From Ephemerocybe angulata (Eukaryota; Basidiomycota; Agaricomycetes; Agaricales; Psathyrellaceae), in the NCBI GenBank assembly GCA_013368325.1, contig JAACJK010000012.1, positions 62,001 through 126,000 of the forward strand: a DNA stretch of 64,000 nt, written 5' to 3'. Position 1 is the stretch's first letter; every line of letters starts with the position of its first letter. Made by a program: the position numbers and the translations under genes. Below are positions 13,168-22,367 of this stretch, in pieces. The notes beneath the pieces were generated by a model. It ran no database searches. It worked only from the letters and a program-made list of their open reading frames with translations, and was not told the origin of the DNA.

Positions 13168-13405
13168 ATTCCCATGTCCTTTGCGTGACCGTCGAGAGTA
13201 GTACAGGGTCCAGTTGTCGGTGGTTATATGGCTGAGGAAGATAAAGTTTGGGACAACGCTTAGCGCCCATTTGAGGACGCGACGCACACGTGACCGGGAC
13301 TTCTCCGAGTCCCACGACTTGCCGGGTGATCTGATCAATCGGCACTCTTAGGGGCTTTTTGAAGAACCTTTTGAAAAAAGATTCTCTGAACATCATCTCC
13401 CGCCG

Positions 13406-15165
13406 TCATCCAGTCCTACCAACACTGCCCATACTTACATATGGATCTAGGTGAGTATATTTATGGAAAGAATTAAGGTAGTCTACGAGACGCAAATGTC
13501 CATCTTCCGATAGGTATATGAGCCTTCCCGAGAACGGGCAAAACCCCATTTTGGAGGGGTTATGCCTTTCCCCGACCGAGCTGGGAGGAGTCAAACTCTT
13601 CGACCTTATGTTTAAATACCCAGTCTGAGTGTCTCCAACACTCTTCCTCCGCCGTCCTGGGATCTGGAGGACAGTCGCCACTAACTCATCGTCAGAAGAT
13701 TGGGTGCACATGACGAGGTTACCGTTGAAGTGATACAGGGAAGTAGCTGCACCTGAAAAAAAGGTCGGAAAGCCTTCCCCGTAGACTCCTTTTCCGACAC
13801 CTATAAACCCTTCTAAGGGCTGTCCAACATCTGAGACTGAATGACCGAGTGATTCGAATGAGTATAACTTAGGCCCACTTGTCCCCATCGGCAAAACGCA
13901 AAGGTATTGCAACATTTCGGCTGTGGATCTGAACTGGCCCTTCGATGTCCGCCAACTCGCCGGCTCGGAAGTTATAGTTACTTCGCAGTCATTCCACAAG
14001 TCCCCATGAGTGGATCCCGACATGGGGTCTTCGAGGGCAATGACGGCTATAGACTCGTTCGGCACGATGGGAAAGCTGGCCATGCTCAGTACCGAGCCAC
14101 TGATCTCCTTCATTGGTGGGATGGAAATAGCGAACAGGCCAGGATACCCATTATGAGCAACGATCGTGTCGCCCAGCACCATCATCTTTCAATAAACCAC
14201 ATTTAGTAAATGGCAACAACCTGAGAAGTCAAATTTAGAAGGCGAACCTTGGAAGTCGCACACCTGTATCCTCCTGAGAACCACTTGCAGCCTTTACTCT
14301 CGACCCAATTCCATACCACGAGGGTGTCAAGGCCCCCTCCTATTATGACGGTATCTCCATCGATATGCACACTGTCGATCATGTTCCTGGGCCAATCCAC
14401 CTCCAACTCCCCTTCCTTTTTGAACTGAGCGGCAGTCCCTTGAATGGGGTCAATATGGTATATGTACAAGCTCTCGTCTTGAGGGTTTCCAGTGCTATAG
14501 AATAGTATGTCGTTACTACGTGTTCTGGCACCGTAAATGCTCCCAAAGCTGGACGCACCTCGATGTCTGAGCTACCGCAAGCATGATCCCTCCCACTGTC
14601 TGGTTTGGTCCTATGGCGCGTAGATAGCCCCCCATCATCTCCGAGAGCTTTTCTACAAGACTGTTTGCACAGTAACCGAGATCCCACAATGATATCATCT
14701 GATTTTCTTGGAGGAAGAGGAATCGTCCTCCCGGGACAAGGAACACCTCGGCAATGGAGCTAGGGCCAGGAAAGCCAAGCGTCCACATGGACGCTGGACG
14801 AAGATCGTAGCCCTCGCGCTTGTCGCCAAATAGACCCAGAAATTTATACGGGGCCGTTGCGGCGTGTTCCAACTCTCTGTCTGACATATCGTCAATAGGA
14901 AATGTATCTTCCATGATTCCTTGCATTTCACAGAGGCGCGATAAGGCGCAAATCCATACGATCCTCGCATGCGACGCAATGTTCATCGTGCGGCAAGTCT
15001 ATTCAAATTTTGGAATACGCAGGTCAGCAGAGATAATAGCAAATGGAGGATCTGTGAACGCACCATTCGCATCGATACGATGTCAAGTGGATCCAGCTGG
15101 TGCATGAGCTGCATCACGACATCGTTGGGTAAATGGTCGCTCCCGAAGGCATTGAATCGCGACAT
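13406..15165 (-). CDS. F-box protein with propeller-like C-terminal region (paralogue A)
   Basis: F-box proteins are substrate adaptors of SCF ubiquitin ligases. The first exon begins MSRFNAFGSDHLPNDVVMQL and carries an F-box-like helix pair (LPNDVVMQLMHQLDPLDIVS). An intron follows after SMRM, and the protein continues with CRTMNIASHARIVW, ELEHAATAP, LVPGGRFLFLQ, SLWDLGYC, VVWNWVESKGCKW and CPFSGRLIYLSEDG. The repeated strand-like segments with W/D/G spacing resemble a WD-type propeller, though no canonical WD40 GH-WD signature is seen. It has a clear paralogue at 29137-30954 with the same intron position. It is divergent from the + gene at 15415, with 249 bp between the starts. The substrate is unknown. 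Confidence 0.75.
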
Positions 15166-15414
15166 ATCTCTTCGTCAGGACTTGGAATAGATGTGGTACT
15201 GCTTCAAGCTTCAAGGGTAAAGAAATTCAGGCAGGCGTCTCCAGCAAAGATCTGCGGAGAATCTGAAGTTGATGGGCGCTACGAGATCAATCATGTGATG
15301 GTTTAGAGGCATATATTTGAATATTATTTGCCGCTTTTTCTTTGATTTAGAGGTCTGTCGTCTCCCTTCCTACCTTCATCTCACTTGGCTCCCTGTCCTC
15401 CTCTATACACCGCA

Positions 15415-17112
15415 ATGCCGAGCCTGGGAGCCCGCAGTGGATCGCAGACTTCGGTCATCTCTAGAAAAGACCCTGGCTCATTCCATGGCTCACTCATACT
15501 CCAAGCCCCCTCCAAACCCGACAAAAAAGATGACCGAGGACACCCAGAGTTTCCCCCTGAGATTCTGGAACAAGTCATTGAGCTCTACTTCGAAGATCAC
15601 GCCCCGTTCTCGCTTAGACTGCTTCACGATCACGTCAAGAACCTCCGCTTGTGCAGTCGCCTGTTCAACCAAACGGTACTTCGCTGTGTTCTCAGAACGA
15701 TATCGATCTCCAGCTCTACACTTTGGCTCGGAGTTCTCAGGATCTTGACGAGGGAAATGGAAGACGGGGCAAGCAGCGGAAGGGCGGCTGGTTTTGTGTG
15801 GGTCCGGTGAGTTGCGGATGTTTTTAGGCGCCCAGGCACCACTTTCCTGATACCCGAGCGGCGAGCGCTTACTTCATTTGCGTGATTCCAGCCAACTAAG
15901 CTTTGTCAAAGTGCACGATCTCCTGCATACTCCCTCTCGTCTGGATTGCTTCAACAGGCTTGCGTCTCTATGGCTTGACTTCGGACTTGAAGGCCTCCAT
16001 ACTCAATTCGACTGTGTCTCCAAGCTTTTTGGGATAGGTCTTCCGACGGCACTGGTTGATTCCACTAGCACGAATAGCATCGCTAAAAGCTCAAAACCTG
16101 GATCAGCGCCGAACGCGCAAGTGGTGCTTCACACCCTCAAACTGTTCAAGGTCACAAGGCTCCCCTGCATCAATGCCTATCTCCTCCGCGCTATCGCTCG
16201 TGCATTTCCAAACCTCGTTTCTCTGGAGCTACAGTGCACTTGCCGGCTCAACAGGAGTTGCTGCCAAACCTGCTACCAGGATAGCTTAACCTTGGCTATT
16301 CACTCGCCTGTTTCGAGGAAATATCGAAGTGCAGAAGACCTTGCTGTAAGAATCTTCGTCATTCCTTCCCTTTCTTACATGCGTCCCGAATGCTGAACGC
16401 GCCATGTTCCCGCCGGCTTGCTCATAATCTGCCATATAACATACAGCACGCATTCGGAGAAGCCCTCAAGCCCTTGTCCTCGCTCCAATCTATTTACCTC
16501 GGGCTCTTCCTATCACCTGAAGATATCATCGAAAGGCACGCCTTGCACTATGAACCACCAACCGATCGTTTGGATGATGAAGAGGTAGACGATAGTCTCG
16601 GAAGGCTGTACCCCGACTCACTTGCAAAGTGCGAAATATGCCTCTCCTCCAACTCGTTCCAACGACGCTATGGCTCGCTTGAATTCCTTCAGAATCAGGA
16701 GATGCTAGCAACACTCAGGATGGCCCAGCACATCAAATCACTGGAGAACATGGCTTGGGACAGCTTCTGCCAGGGAGTTCCCGTGTGGCCAAAATCAAAG
16801 GTGGCCGAGGACGAGTCGGCACAGGCGCCCCATAAACTGGAGCTGAATGCGGAGAAGTCTGGCGATGGACACGACGCCCTGGATAGCAGCCAAGGCTCGG
16901 TTAATAGCTCTCAATCCTCTGAAGGCTCTTCCTCTACTCCAGGCGCTTCTCACAAGAGACATCCTTCGGAAAGCTTCAAAATCGAGTTCAAGGTCACCCG
17001 AGATATCATGAAGAATCGCGTTCGCGTTACACAGTTCAATCTCCAGTTTCCGACTGGACGAAACACTTATTGCTCTAATTCAAGTCACATTCTAGACGCT
17101 TACGAGGACTGA
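15415..17112 (+). CDS. F-box-like protein of unknown substrate
   Basis: Three exons (15415-15806, 15892-16345, 16447-17112) give 1,512 nt and 503 residues. Residues about 44-90 (EFPPEILEQVIELYFEDH, then LRLCSRLFNQTVLRCVLRTI) match the F-box-like domains common in Agaricomycetes. The middle section has hydrophobic repeats such as LLRAIARAFPNLVSLELQC, suggesting a leucine-rich fold. Residues about 345-455 form a hydrophilic linker with acidic and serine-rich stretches. The C-terminus is basic and hydrophobic (FKVTRDIMKNRVRVTQFNLQ). The third exon uses a 101-nt intron, longer than usual for this locus, because only one AG lies downstream of the donor. Function beyond a likely SCF adaptor role is not known. 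Confidence 0.7.
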
Positions 17113-17741
17113 GGTGTTCGAGCATCGCTTATTACGGATGCTATTGCCACTTGAACCACCCCGTAACGACCAATCCTTCCCCATGCACGACTGCTTGCTA
17201 CCGTTTACTTCAGAAACAGCTTACGTGCCAGTGGACACTATGCAGTTCCGTTTGCTTTCTTCGCACATTACACAACTTCCCCGCATTCATTCATCATAGC
17301 ATAGACAATTAAATCGCACTTCTTGACCTTTCAGTTTCTACGCCTGTACAGTCAAATCTCAGAATAGGGAACCATTGCACCCGCACCCCGCACACACACA
17401 CAAAGGTCTTCAAAGCAACGCCCGAGTGGCGAGACCCAGATTAGATACGCGTGGTTTTTTTGGGCGACGCGACGCGACGCCTAAAAAGGCCAACGTAGAC
17501 AATGGTCCATGTACCACATCAAAGGGCCAAGGTGGCAACGCCTCTGGTGGTTCAAGTCACAACCCAGATTACATTATATATAGACCAGCCTCATGTCCAG
17601 ATAGCTCTTCACGATCTCTTCCACCTCGGGATCGCTCAACCTTCCGCCTTGTCCGCCTCTCCGCTCGAACCTCCTCTCTACCTCTTCACTCCGACGCGAA
17701 ACCCACATCAGATCAATCTCTCCCCTCTTCACTCGGGGATT
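17113..17741. other. Intergenic region with microsatellite and promoter of the disrupted gene
   Basis: This gap holds the 3' end of the F-box-like gene and the promoter of the gene split by the retrotransposon. It includes a short GACGC tandem near 17464-17480 next to a TTTTTT run, and a TATA box at 17575. Confidence 0.55.
17575..17582 (+). promoter_or_regulatory. TATA box of the disrupted host gene
   Basis: The sequence reads TATATATA and lies 160 bp upstream of the ATG at 17742. A start of transcription about 30 bp downstream would make the ATG at 17502 untranscribed, which supports 17742 as the start. Confidence 0.5.
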
Positions 17742-18056
17742 ATGACTTTCTCCTCCAGCTCTACCTCAAACGATCGGACAGCCGAGTTCGCGCGCCTTCT
17801 CAACTTCTTCGATCACCTCGCCTCCCGGGGGAAGAAGGCCCAAACCCCGACCTCCAATGCCACACCTCCAGGGAACCTCTCCGACTCTTCTGACCCCACG
17901 GATACCTCACCCACCGTAGCCCCCGCTGTGGAGACCACAAAGGCCAACCGGCTCAAAGAACTCTACCATGCCACCACATCCGTTTCTGTAAGGGCGACCT
18001 TGCGAGTCGGCACAGAGCGACTGGCGAAGGGATGTCCGAAGTCATGTATTAGCTAG
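17742..18056 (+). pseudogene. 5' fragment of a host gene interrupted by the LTR retrotransposon
   Basis: The first 245 nt (17742-17986) encode a Ser/Thr-rich N-terminus starting MTFSSSSTSNDRTAEF, with a helical segment FARLLNFFDHLASRGKK. The reading frame then runs into the left LTR at 17987 and picks up about 22 foreign residues before a stop at 18056, so the locus now encodes at most a 104-residue chimera. The other half lies at 24105-25014 in the same frame. I do not recognise the family. The insertion is antisense to the gene. Codon choice and composition match neighbouring host genes rather than the element. Confidence 0.75.
17982..17986. repeat. Target-site duplication, left copy (GTTTC)
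   Basis: The five bases GTTTC directly precede the left LTR, and the same five bases directly follow the right LTR at 24100-24104. Five-base duplications are typical of Ty3/Gypsy integrases. Confidence 0.95.
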
Positions 18057-18336
18057 GTAGTAGATACATACATAGAAATGAATGCGCACCTGGCGAAGGG
18101 ATGTCCGAAGATAACGATCTAAGGAAACCCTTCGCGCGGTGCGCCGCTGATATGTCTATCCGTGCCGTGGGAATCTACTAATGAACTGTAAAGCCACTGA
18201 TGGTTAATCCATCAGTGGCTGTGGGACTTCGCGAACCGTGCGCGCGAATAGGCGCGCACGCTGAGCGAAGTCAAGAAGAGGAAAGGAATAGAAATGAACA
18301 AAGAAAGGAAAGGAAAACGAATACTGTCCCCTTACA
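17987..18336 (-). repeat. 3' LTR of the chromovirus (left copy)
   Basis: This is a 350-bp terminal repeat identical by eye to 23750-24099. It contains a 12-bp inverted repeat around a TTAAT loop (18192-18220), a second nested inverted repeat (18226-18271), and a 21-bp direct repeat (about 18021-18041 and 18090-18110). Confidence 0.95.
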
Positions 18337-18349
18337 TCACCCCCCCCTT
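18337..18349 (-). promoter_or_regulatory. Polypurine tract primer for plus-strand DNA
   Basis: On the element's sense strand the sequence AAGGGGGGGGTGA directly abuts the 3' LTR. Its first two A residues are also the last two bases of the pol TAA stop codon. Reverse transcription of this retroelement class uses such an RNase H-resistant tract to prime the second strand. Confidence 0.85.
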
Positions 18350-21300
18350 AGGACACGGCGTCCCGACGTGGTACCACCCTCCACTCCTCCTCACCCGCAC
18401 GCAGGTATCGCTCGCCCGCTATGACCAAGGCCCCAATGACACGGACGGCCGCTGGATGTTCACGATGGAAACGTGCCACTAGCGCCGGGGCGTGCACATC
18501 ATCGGCCCACTCCCAGGAGTTCTCCTCGTAGCCCATACCCTTGTACTTGATCAGGTATTGAAGCCGTTGATTCCGCCCGCGAAGCCGGCTGTCCAGAATT
18601 CGCTCAACCTCGTATTCCTCGGCGCCATCGACTAGCACCGGTGGGGGTGGAGGCTGAGCACGACGACCAGGAATGGGGTCGGGGGAACAAAGGGTGAGCT
18701 TTGTGACTGGGAAGACGGGGTGGAGCAAGCTCATGGATCGAGGGAGCTGGAGACGGTACGCGTGAGAGCCGACAGCTGCGAGAACAGTGAAAGGGCCGAG
18801 GAGGCGATGGGAAAGCTTGCGCGAGGGGCGAGTGGTGCGTATATCCGAGGCATCGAGGTAGACGCGGTCACCAGGCTTGAAGACAGGCGTAGGCTCCCGG
18901 CGGCGGTCATAAAAGCGGGCCATGTCATCCTTGGCCTTGGCGAGTGCCGCTTTAGCCTCGGTCAACGTCTCCTCCATCCGATCCCGGAACTCGTTCACTG
19001 ACTCCAGTCGTGAGGGCGGCTGATGCGGTTCAAAGCCCATGCGCGGGTCCCGACCAGTGTCCAGCATAAAGGGTGTGTGCTGGGTGGACGCGTGCACGTG
19101 GTTGTTGTACTGAAACTCGGCGAGCGGGAGGAGGTCCTCCCAATCATCCTGGCGTTCGTTAACGAAGACGCGGAGGTACTGCTCGAGCTCCATGTTGACG
19201 CGCTCGGTCTGACCATCGGACTGTGGGTGATAGGCCGTGGAGGATGCAAGCTTGATACCGAGCAGCCGATAAAGCTCCTTGGTGAACTCCGCCACAAACT
19301 GCGGGCCACGGTCCGAGACGACTGCGCGGGGAAGGCCGTGGTGACGCCAGACATGGTGCAGGTACAGGCGCGCAGCTCCTAGCGCGGAAACCGTGGTGGT
19401 CGTGGGGATAAAGTGGGCGCGTTTCGAGACCGAGTCCACGACGTTCATGACTGCGTCGTGCCCGTTGGACTCCGGAAGTTCAACAATGAAGTCCACGCTG
19501 ATCACATCCCAGCGCGCTTCCGGAATCGGCAGCGGGTGTAGCTCCCCCACAGGCTTGGACCTCTGGATCTTTGTGCGCACGCACGCATCGCACGTCTTGC
19601 AGTACTGGCCGACGTAGCGAGACATCTGCGGCCACCAGTAGTTGCGTGTCACCAGCTCCAAGGTCTTCCACCTGCCTGGGTGCCCACTGACTTTCGTATC
19701 GTGGTGCTGGGAGACGATGCGACGACGGAGTTCAGGGTCATTGGGCACATAGATCTTGCCCCGGAAGCACAGGAGGCCATCCTGCATGTTCCACTCCGCC
19801 GAGCGCACTGACCCCTGGCCACTACCCTTCAGCGCGCGAGCTGCCTTCGCCACCATCTCCTCCTGTCTCCCTTCCCGGTTCGCCCTGCGAATCTGGCTCA
19901 AAATCCCTCTCTCCTCCCCTACCAGCTCGACCATCTCCAGCGCGCGAATGGCGAACAGCGACGGCTGGAGAAGGACGACGCCCTGGTTGTCCGCTGTGCC
20001 ATCTCCATGGTCTGCACGGCGAGAAAGCGCATCCGGTTTCCCCATCGAACTGCCTGGTCGGTGGCGAAGGGAGAAATCGAAACGAGAGAGGAATAAGGAC
20101 CAGCGAGCCTGGCGACGGTTAAGCTTCTTTGCCGTCATGAAGTACTCCAGGTTCTTGTGGTCCGTCCAGATCTCCACCTTGTGCGCCGCCCCTTCCACGA
20201 AGTGCCTCCACTCCTCCAGCGCGCGGACGATGGCAAGCATCTCCTTGTCGTGGATCTCATAGTTGCGCTCCACCGCACTGAGGCTCTTGGAGTAGAACGC
20301 AACCGGATGCCACTTGCCATCGTCAGGGGACTGCTGGGAGAGGACTGCACCAGTCGCGTAGTCGGACGAGTCGGCCTCAACGCGATATGGGCGGTCGTCC
20401 TGGGGGAAGGCGAGGATGGGGGCAGAGGTGATCGCCGCCTTGAGCATCTCGAAGGCTGACTGCGCCTCGTCATTCCACGCCCACGGGACATCCTTCTTGG
20501 TGAGGTCAAAGAGAGGGCGCGCGTGATGAGAGAAATCGGCGATGAAACGACGGTAGAAGTTGGCGAATCCGAGGAAACTCTGCACCTCCTTCTTCGACTT
20601 CGGCGTCGGCCACTCTGCCACCCCCGCGATCTTCACCGGATCCATCTCCACCTGGCCCTCCGAGATAATCAGCCCCAGGTACTCGATCCGCGTCCTCTCG
20701 AACTCGCACTTCTCCCGCTTGAGGAACAGCTTGTGCTCACGCAGCCGCTTCATCACCTCCCGAGATACCCGACGATGCTCCTCGCGCGACTTGGTGTAGA
20801 TGAGGATGTCGTCGAGGTAGATGCAAACGACACCGGCCATAATGAGGTCGTGGAAGATGTCGTTCATCATTGTCTGGAAGGTGGCAGGAGAGTTCGTGAG
20901 GCCAAAGAACATCACCAGGGGCTCGAAGAGACCACGGTTCGTCCGGAACGCTGCCTTCCACTCGTCCCCCTCCTTGATACGCACGTTGTTGTAGCCCCAA
21001 CGTACGTCCAGCTTGGTGAAGTAACGTGCGCCGCGGAGGTTGTGGATGAGATCTGAGATGAGCGGCAGGGGATAGCGGTTCTTGATCGTGACTGCGTTGA
21101 GGACGCGGTAGTCCTGGACCAGTCGCAGAGACCCGTCCTTCTTCTTGATGAAGAACACTGGGGATGCCATCGGGGACTTCGAAGGTCGAATGCGCCCCGT
21201 CCTCAGGTTCTCCTCCAAAAAGGCATCCAGCTCCTTCTGCTCCGGCAGCGTCATGGGGTACACCTTGCAGTTGCTGGGTGTAGCACCCAACTCCAACTCG

Positions 21301-22367
21301 ATGTGGTGGTCCCAAGGACGACGTCCTGGCAAAACATCGAAAGACTCCTTCGAAAAGATGTCTTCGTAATCATGCAGGTAGTCGGGGACGTCATCCCGGA
21401 ACGACCGTTGACCGGAGTTGGCGGCAAAGGCCTGCGCGAGCCGCTGAGAGACGGTCGAGGTAGCGCGAATGAAGGCCGTCTCCGGCGCGACATGCGCCAT
21501 GAGAATCCGATCACCGTCCTCCACCAGCTCCTCCAGAGCCTCGAAGAGCATCGCGTCAGCGTCGGTGTCCAGCTCGAGGCGCGCGATCTGCTCCTCGAGC
21601 AGGTGCGAACCCGCCTCCATGCCTGCCGAACCCGAATCGACCTCCTCCTCCTCCTCTTCCTCCTCAATCTCCACCGCAAAGCGAGGTGCCGGACCCTCCA
21701 GGCAAGCGTCGACCGCTGCCGTCAGAGTCCTCACAAACGCCTTCTCCTTCTTCACCTCGTCCCGGCAGGTGGAACACTTCCGCGGGCAGCGACTCAGCTT
21801 CACGTCTCCCGTCCTCCAATCGATCTCTGGGTTGTGCTCGCGCAGCCAGGGCAACCCCAAGATCATCTCCTGGTTTCCCAAACCCGTGACAGCGAAGACG
21901 GCACGCTCGGTATGCCCCTGGTAGGTCAGGATGAGCTCAACGACCGAAGTGATGTGCCCAGCTTCGTTCGGGGTGCCGTCGACGTTGCGCACCGGAATCG
22001 GAACCTTCAGGGTGCGCTCGGTGAGACGTTTCCGTCGGACGTATGCACGGTCAAGGAAAAGCCCGCTGGCTCCGGAATCCAGCAGCGCAGACAGGCTCGC
22101 TCGGGCCCCGGTGTCCGTGGCTTCGATCGCGACAGAGAGGTGAAGCGAGTTGGGGTTGGGGGTGTTGGAGATAGTGAACTGCTGGGGAAGGTTCTTCTCC
22201 CAGCGAGACGCACGGGACTGGATGCGCACGGCGAAGATCGACAACGGCTCGGGGGGTGGTGTGGCAGGTAGTCGGTCACTGATCAGTGGAACAACGTCGG
22301 ATTCGAGTGGTTCTACTGACAGGACGGAGTATCGACTACCATGAGCAGACGAGGGCACACCGCTCAC
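18348..22367 (-). CDS. pol: Chromovirus Pol: protease, reverse transcriptase, RNase H, integrase, chromodomain
   Basis: This frame encodes 1,339 residues from the first possible GTG, but it has no convincing start of its own and is probably expressed as a Gag-Pol fusion by -1 frameshift at 22388-22382. Domains in order: aspartic protease with LLDSGAS at about 95-101; reverse transcriptase about 365-570 with the YLDD catalytic motif at 517-520; RNase H about 655-785 with the ADSSDY and IWTDHKNLEYF motifs; an integrase H-H/C-C zinc finger about 888-930; the integrase core with D959, D1019 and E1055 (D,D-35-E); a GPY/F-type module near 1190; and a chromodomain about 1250-1306 (EEYEVERILDS, YLIKYKGMGYEENSWEW). 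All expected catalytic residues are present. The C-terminal chromodomain may steer integration to H3K9-methylated chromatin, as known for MAGGY-like elements. Confidence 0.97.
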   Translation of the reverse strand: MSGVPSSAHGSRYSVLSVEPLESDVVPLISDRLPATPPPEPLSIFAVRIQSRASRWEKNLPQQFTISNTPNPNSLHLSVAIEATDTGARASLSALLDSGASGLFLDRAYVRRKRLTERTLKVPIPVRNVDGTPNEAGHITSVVELILTYQGHTERAVFAVTGLGNQEMILGLPWLREHNPEIDWRTGDVKLSRCPRKCSTCRDEVKKEKAFVRTLTAAVDACLEGPAPRFAVEIEEEEEEEEVDSGSAGMEAGSHLLEEQIARLELDTDADAMLFEALEELVEDGDRILMAHVAPETAFIRATSTVSQRLAQAFAANSGQRSFRDDVPDYLHDYEDIFSKESFDVLPGRRPWDHHIELELGATPSNCKVYPMTLPEQKELDAFLEENLRTGRIRPSKSPMASPVFFIKKKDGSLRLVQDYRVLNAVTIKNRYPLPLISDLIHNLRGARYFTKLDVRWGYNNVRIKEGDEWKAAFRTNRGLFEPLVMFFGLTNSPATFQTMMNDIFHDLIMAGVVCIYLDDILIYTKSREEHRRVSREVMKRLREHKLFLKREKCEFERTRIEYLGLIISEGQVEMDPVKIAGVAEWPTPKSKKEVQSFLGFANFYRRFIADFSHHARPLFDLTKKDVPWAWNDEAQSAFEMLKAAITSAPILAFPQDDRPYRVEADSSDYATGAVLSQQSPDDGKWHPVAFYSKSLSAVERNYEIHDKEMLAIVRALEEWRHFVEGAAHKVEIWTDHKNLEYFMTAKKLNRRQARWSLFLSRFDFSLRHRPGSSMGKPDALSRRADHGDGTADNQGVVLLQPSLFAIRALEMVELVGEERGILSQIRRANREGRQEEMVAKAARALKGSGQGSVRSAEWNMQDGLLCFRGKIYVPNDPELRRRIVSQHHDTKVSGHPGRWKTLELVTRNYWWPQMSRYVGQYCKTCDACVRTKIQRSKPVGELHPLPIPEARWDVISVDFIVELPESNGHDAVMNVVDSVSKRAHFIPTTTTVSALGAARLYLHHVWRHHGLPRAVVSDRGPQFVAEFTKELYRLLGIKLASSTAYHPQSDGQTERVNMELEQYLRVFVNERQDDWEDLLPLAEFQYNNHVHASTQHTPFMLDTGRDPRMGFEPHQPPSRLESVNEFRDRMEETLTEAKAALAKAKDDMARFYDRRREPTPVFKPGDRVYLDASDIRTTRPSRKLSHRLLGPFTVLAAVGSHAYRLQLPRSMSLLHPVFPVTKLTLCSPDPIPGRRAQPPPPPVLVDGAEEYEVERILDSRLRGRNQRLQYLIKYKGMGYEENSWEWADDVHAPALVARFHREHPAAVRVIGALVIAGERYLRAGEEEWRVVPRRDAVS

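Noticed and set aside
13168..13338. Longer RTC4-type start at 13338
   Set aside because: The added residues look like untranslated leader and the ATG at 13167 begins the typical disordered N-terminus.
21303..22271. 322-codon plus-strand open frame inside the retrotransposon
   Set aside because: Antisense shadow of pol; composition and position follow the real minus-strand gene.
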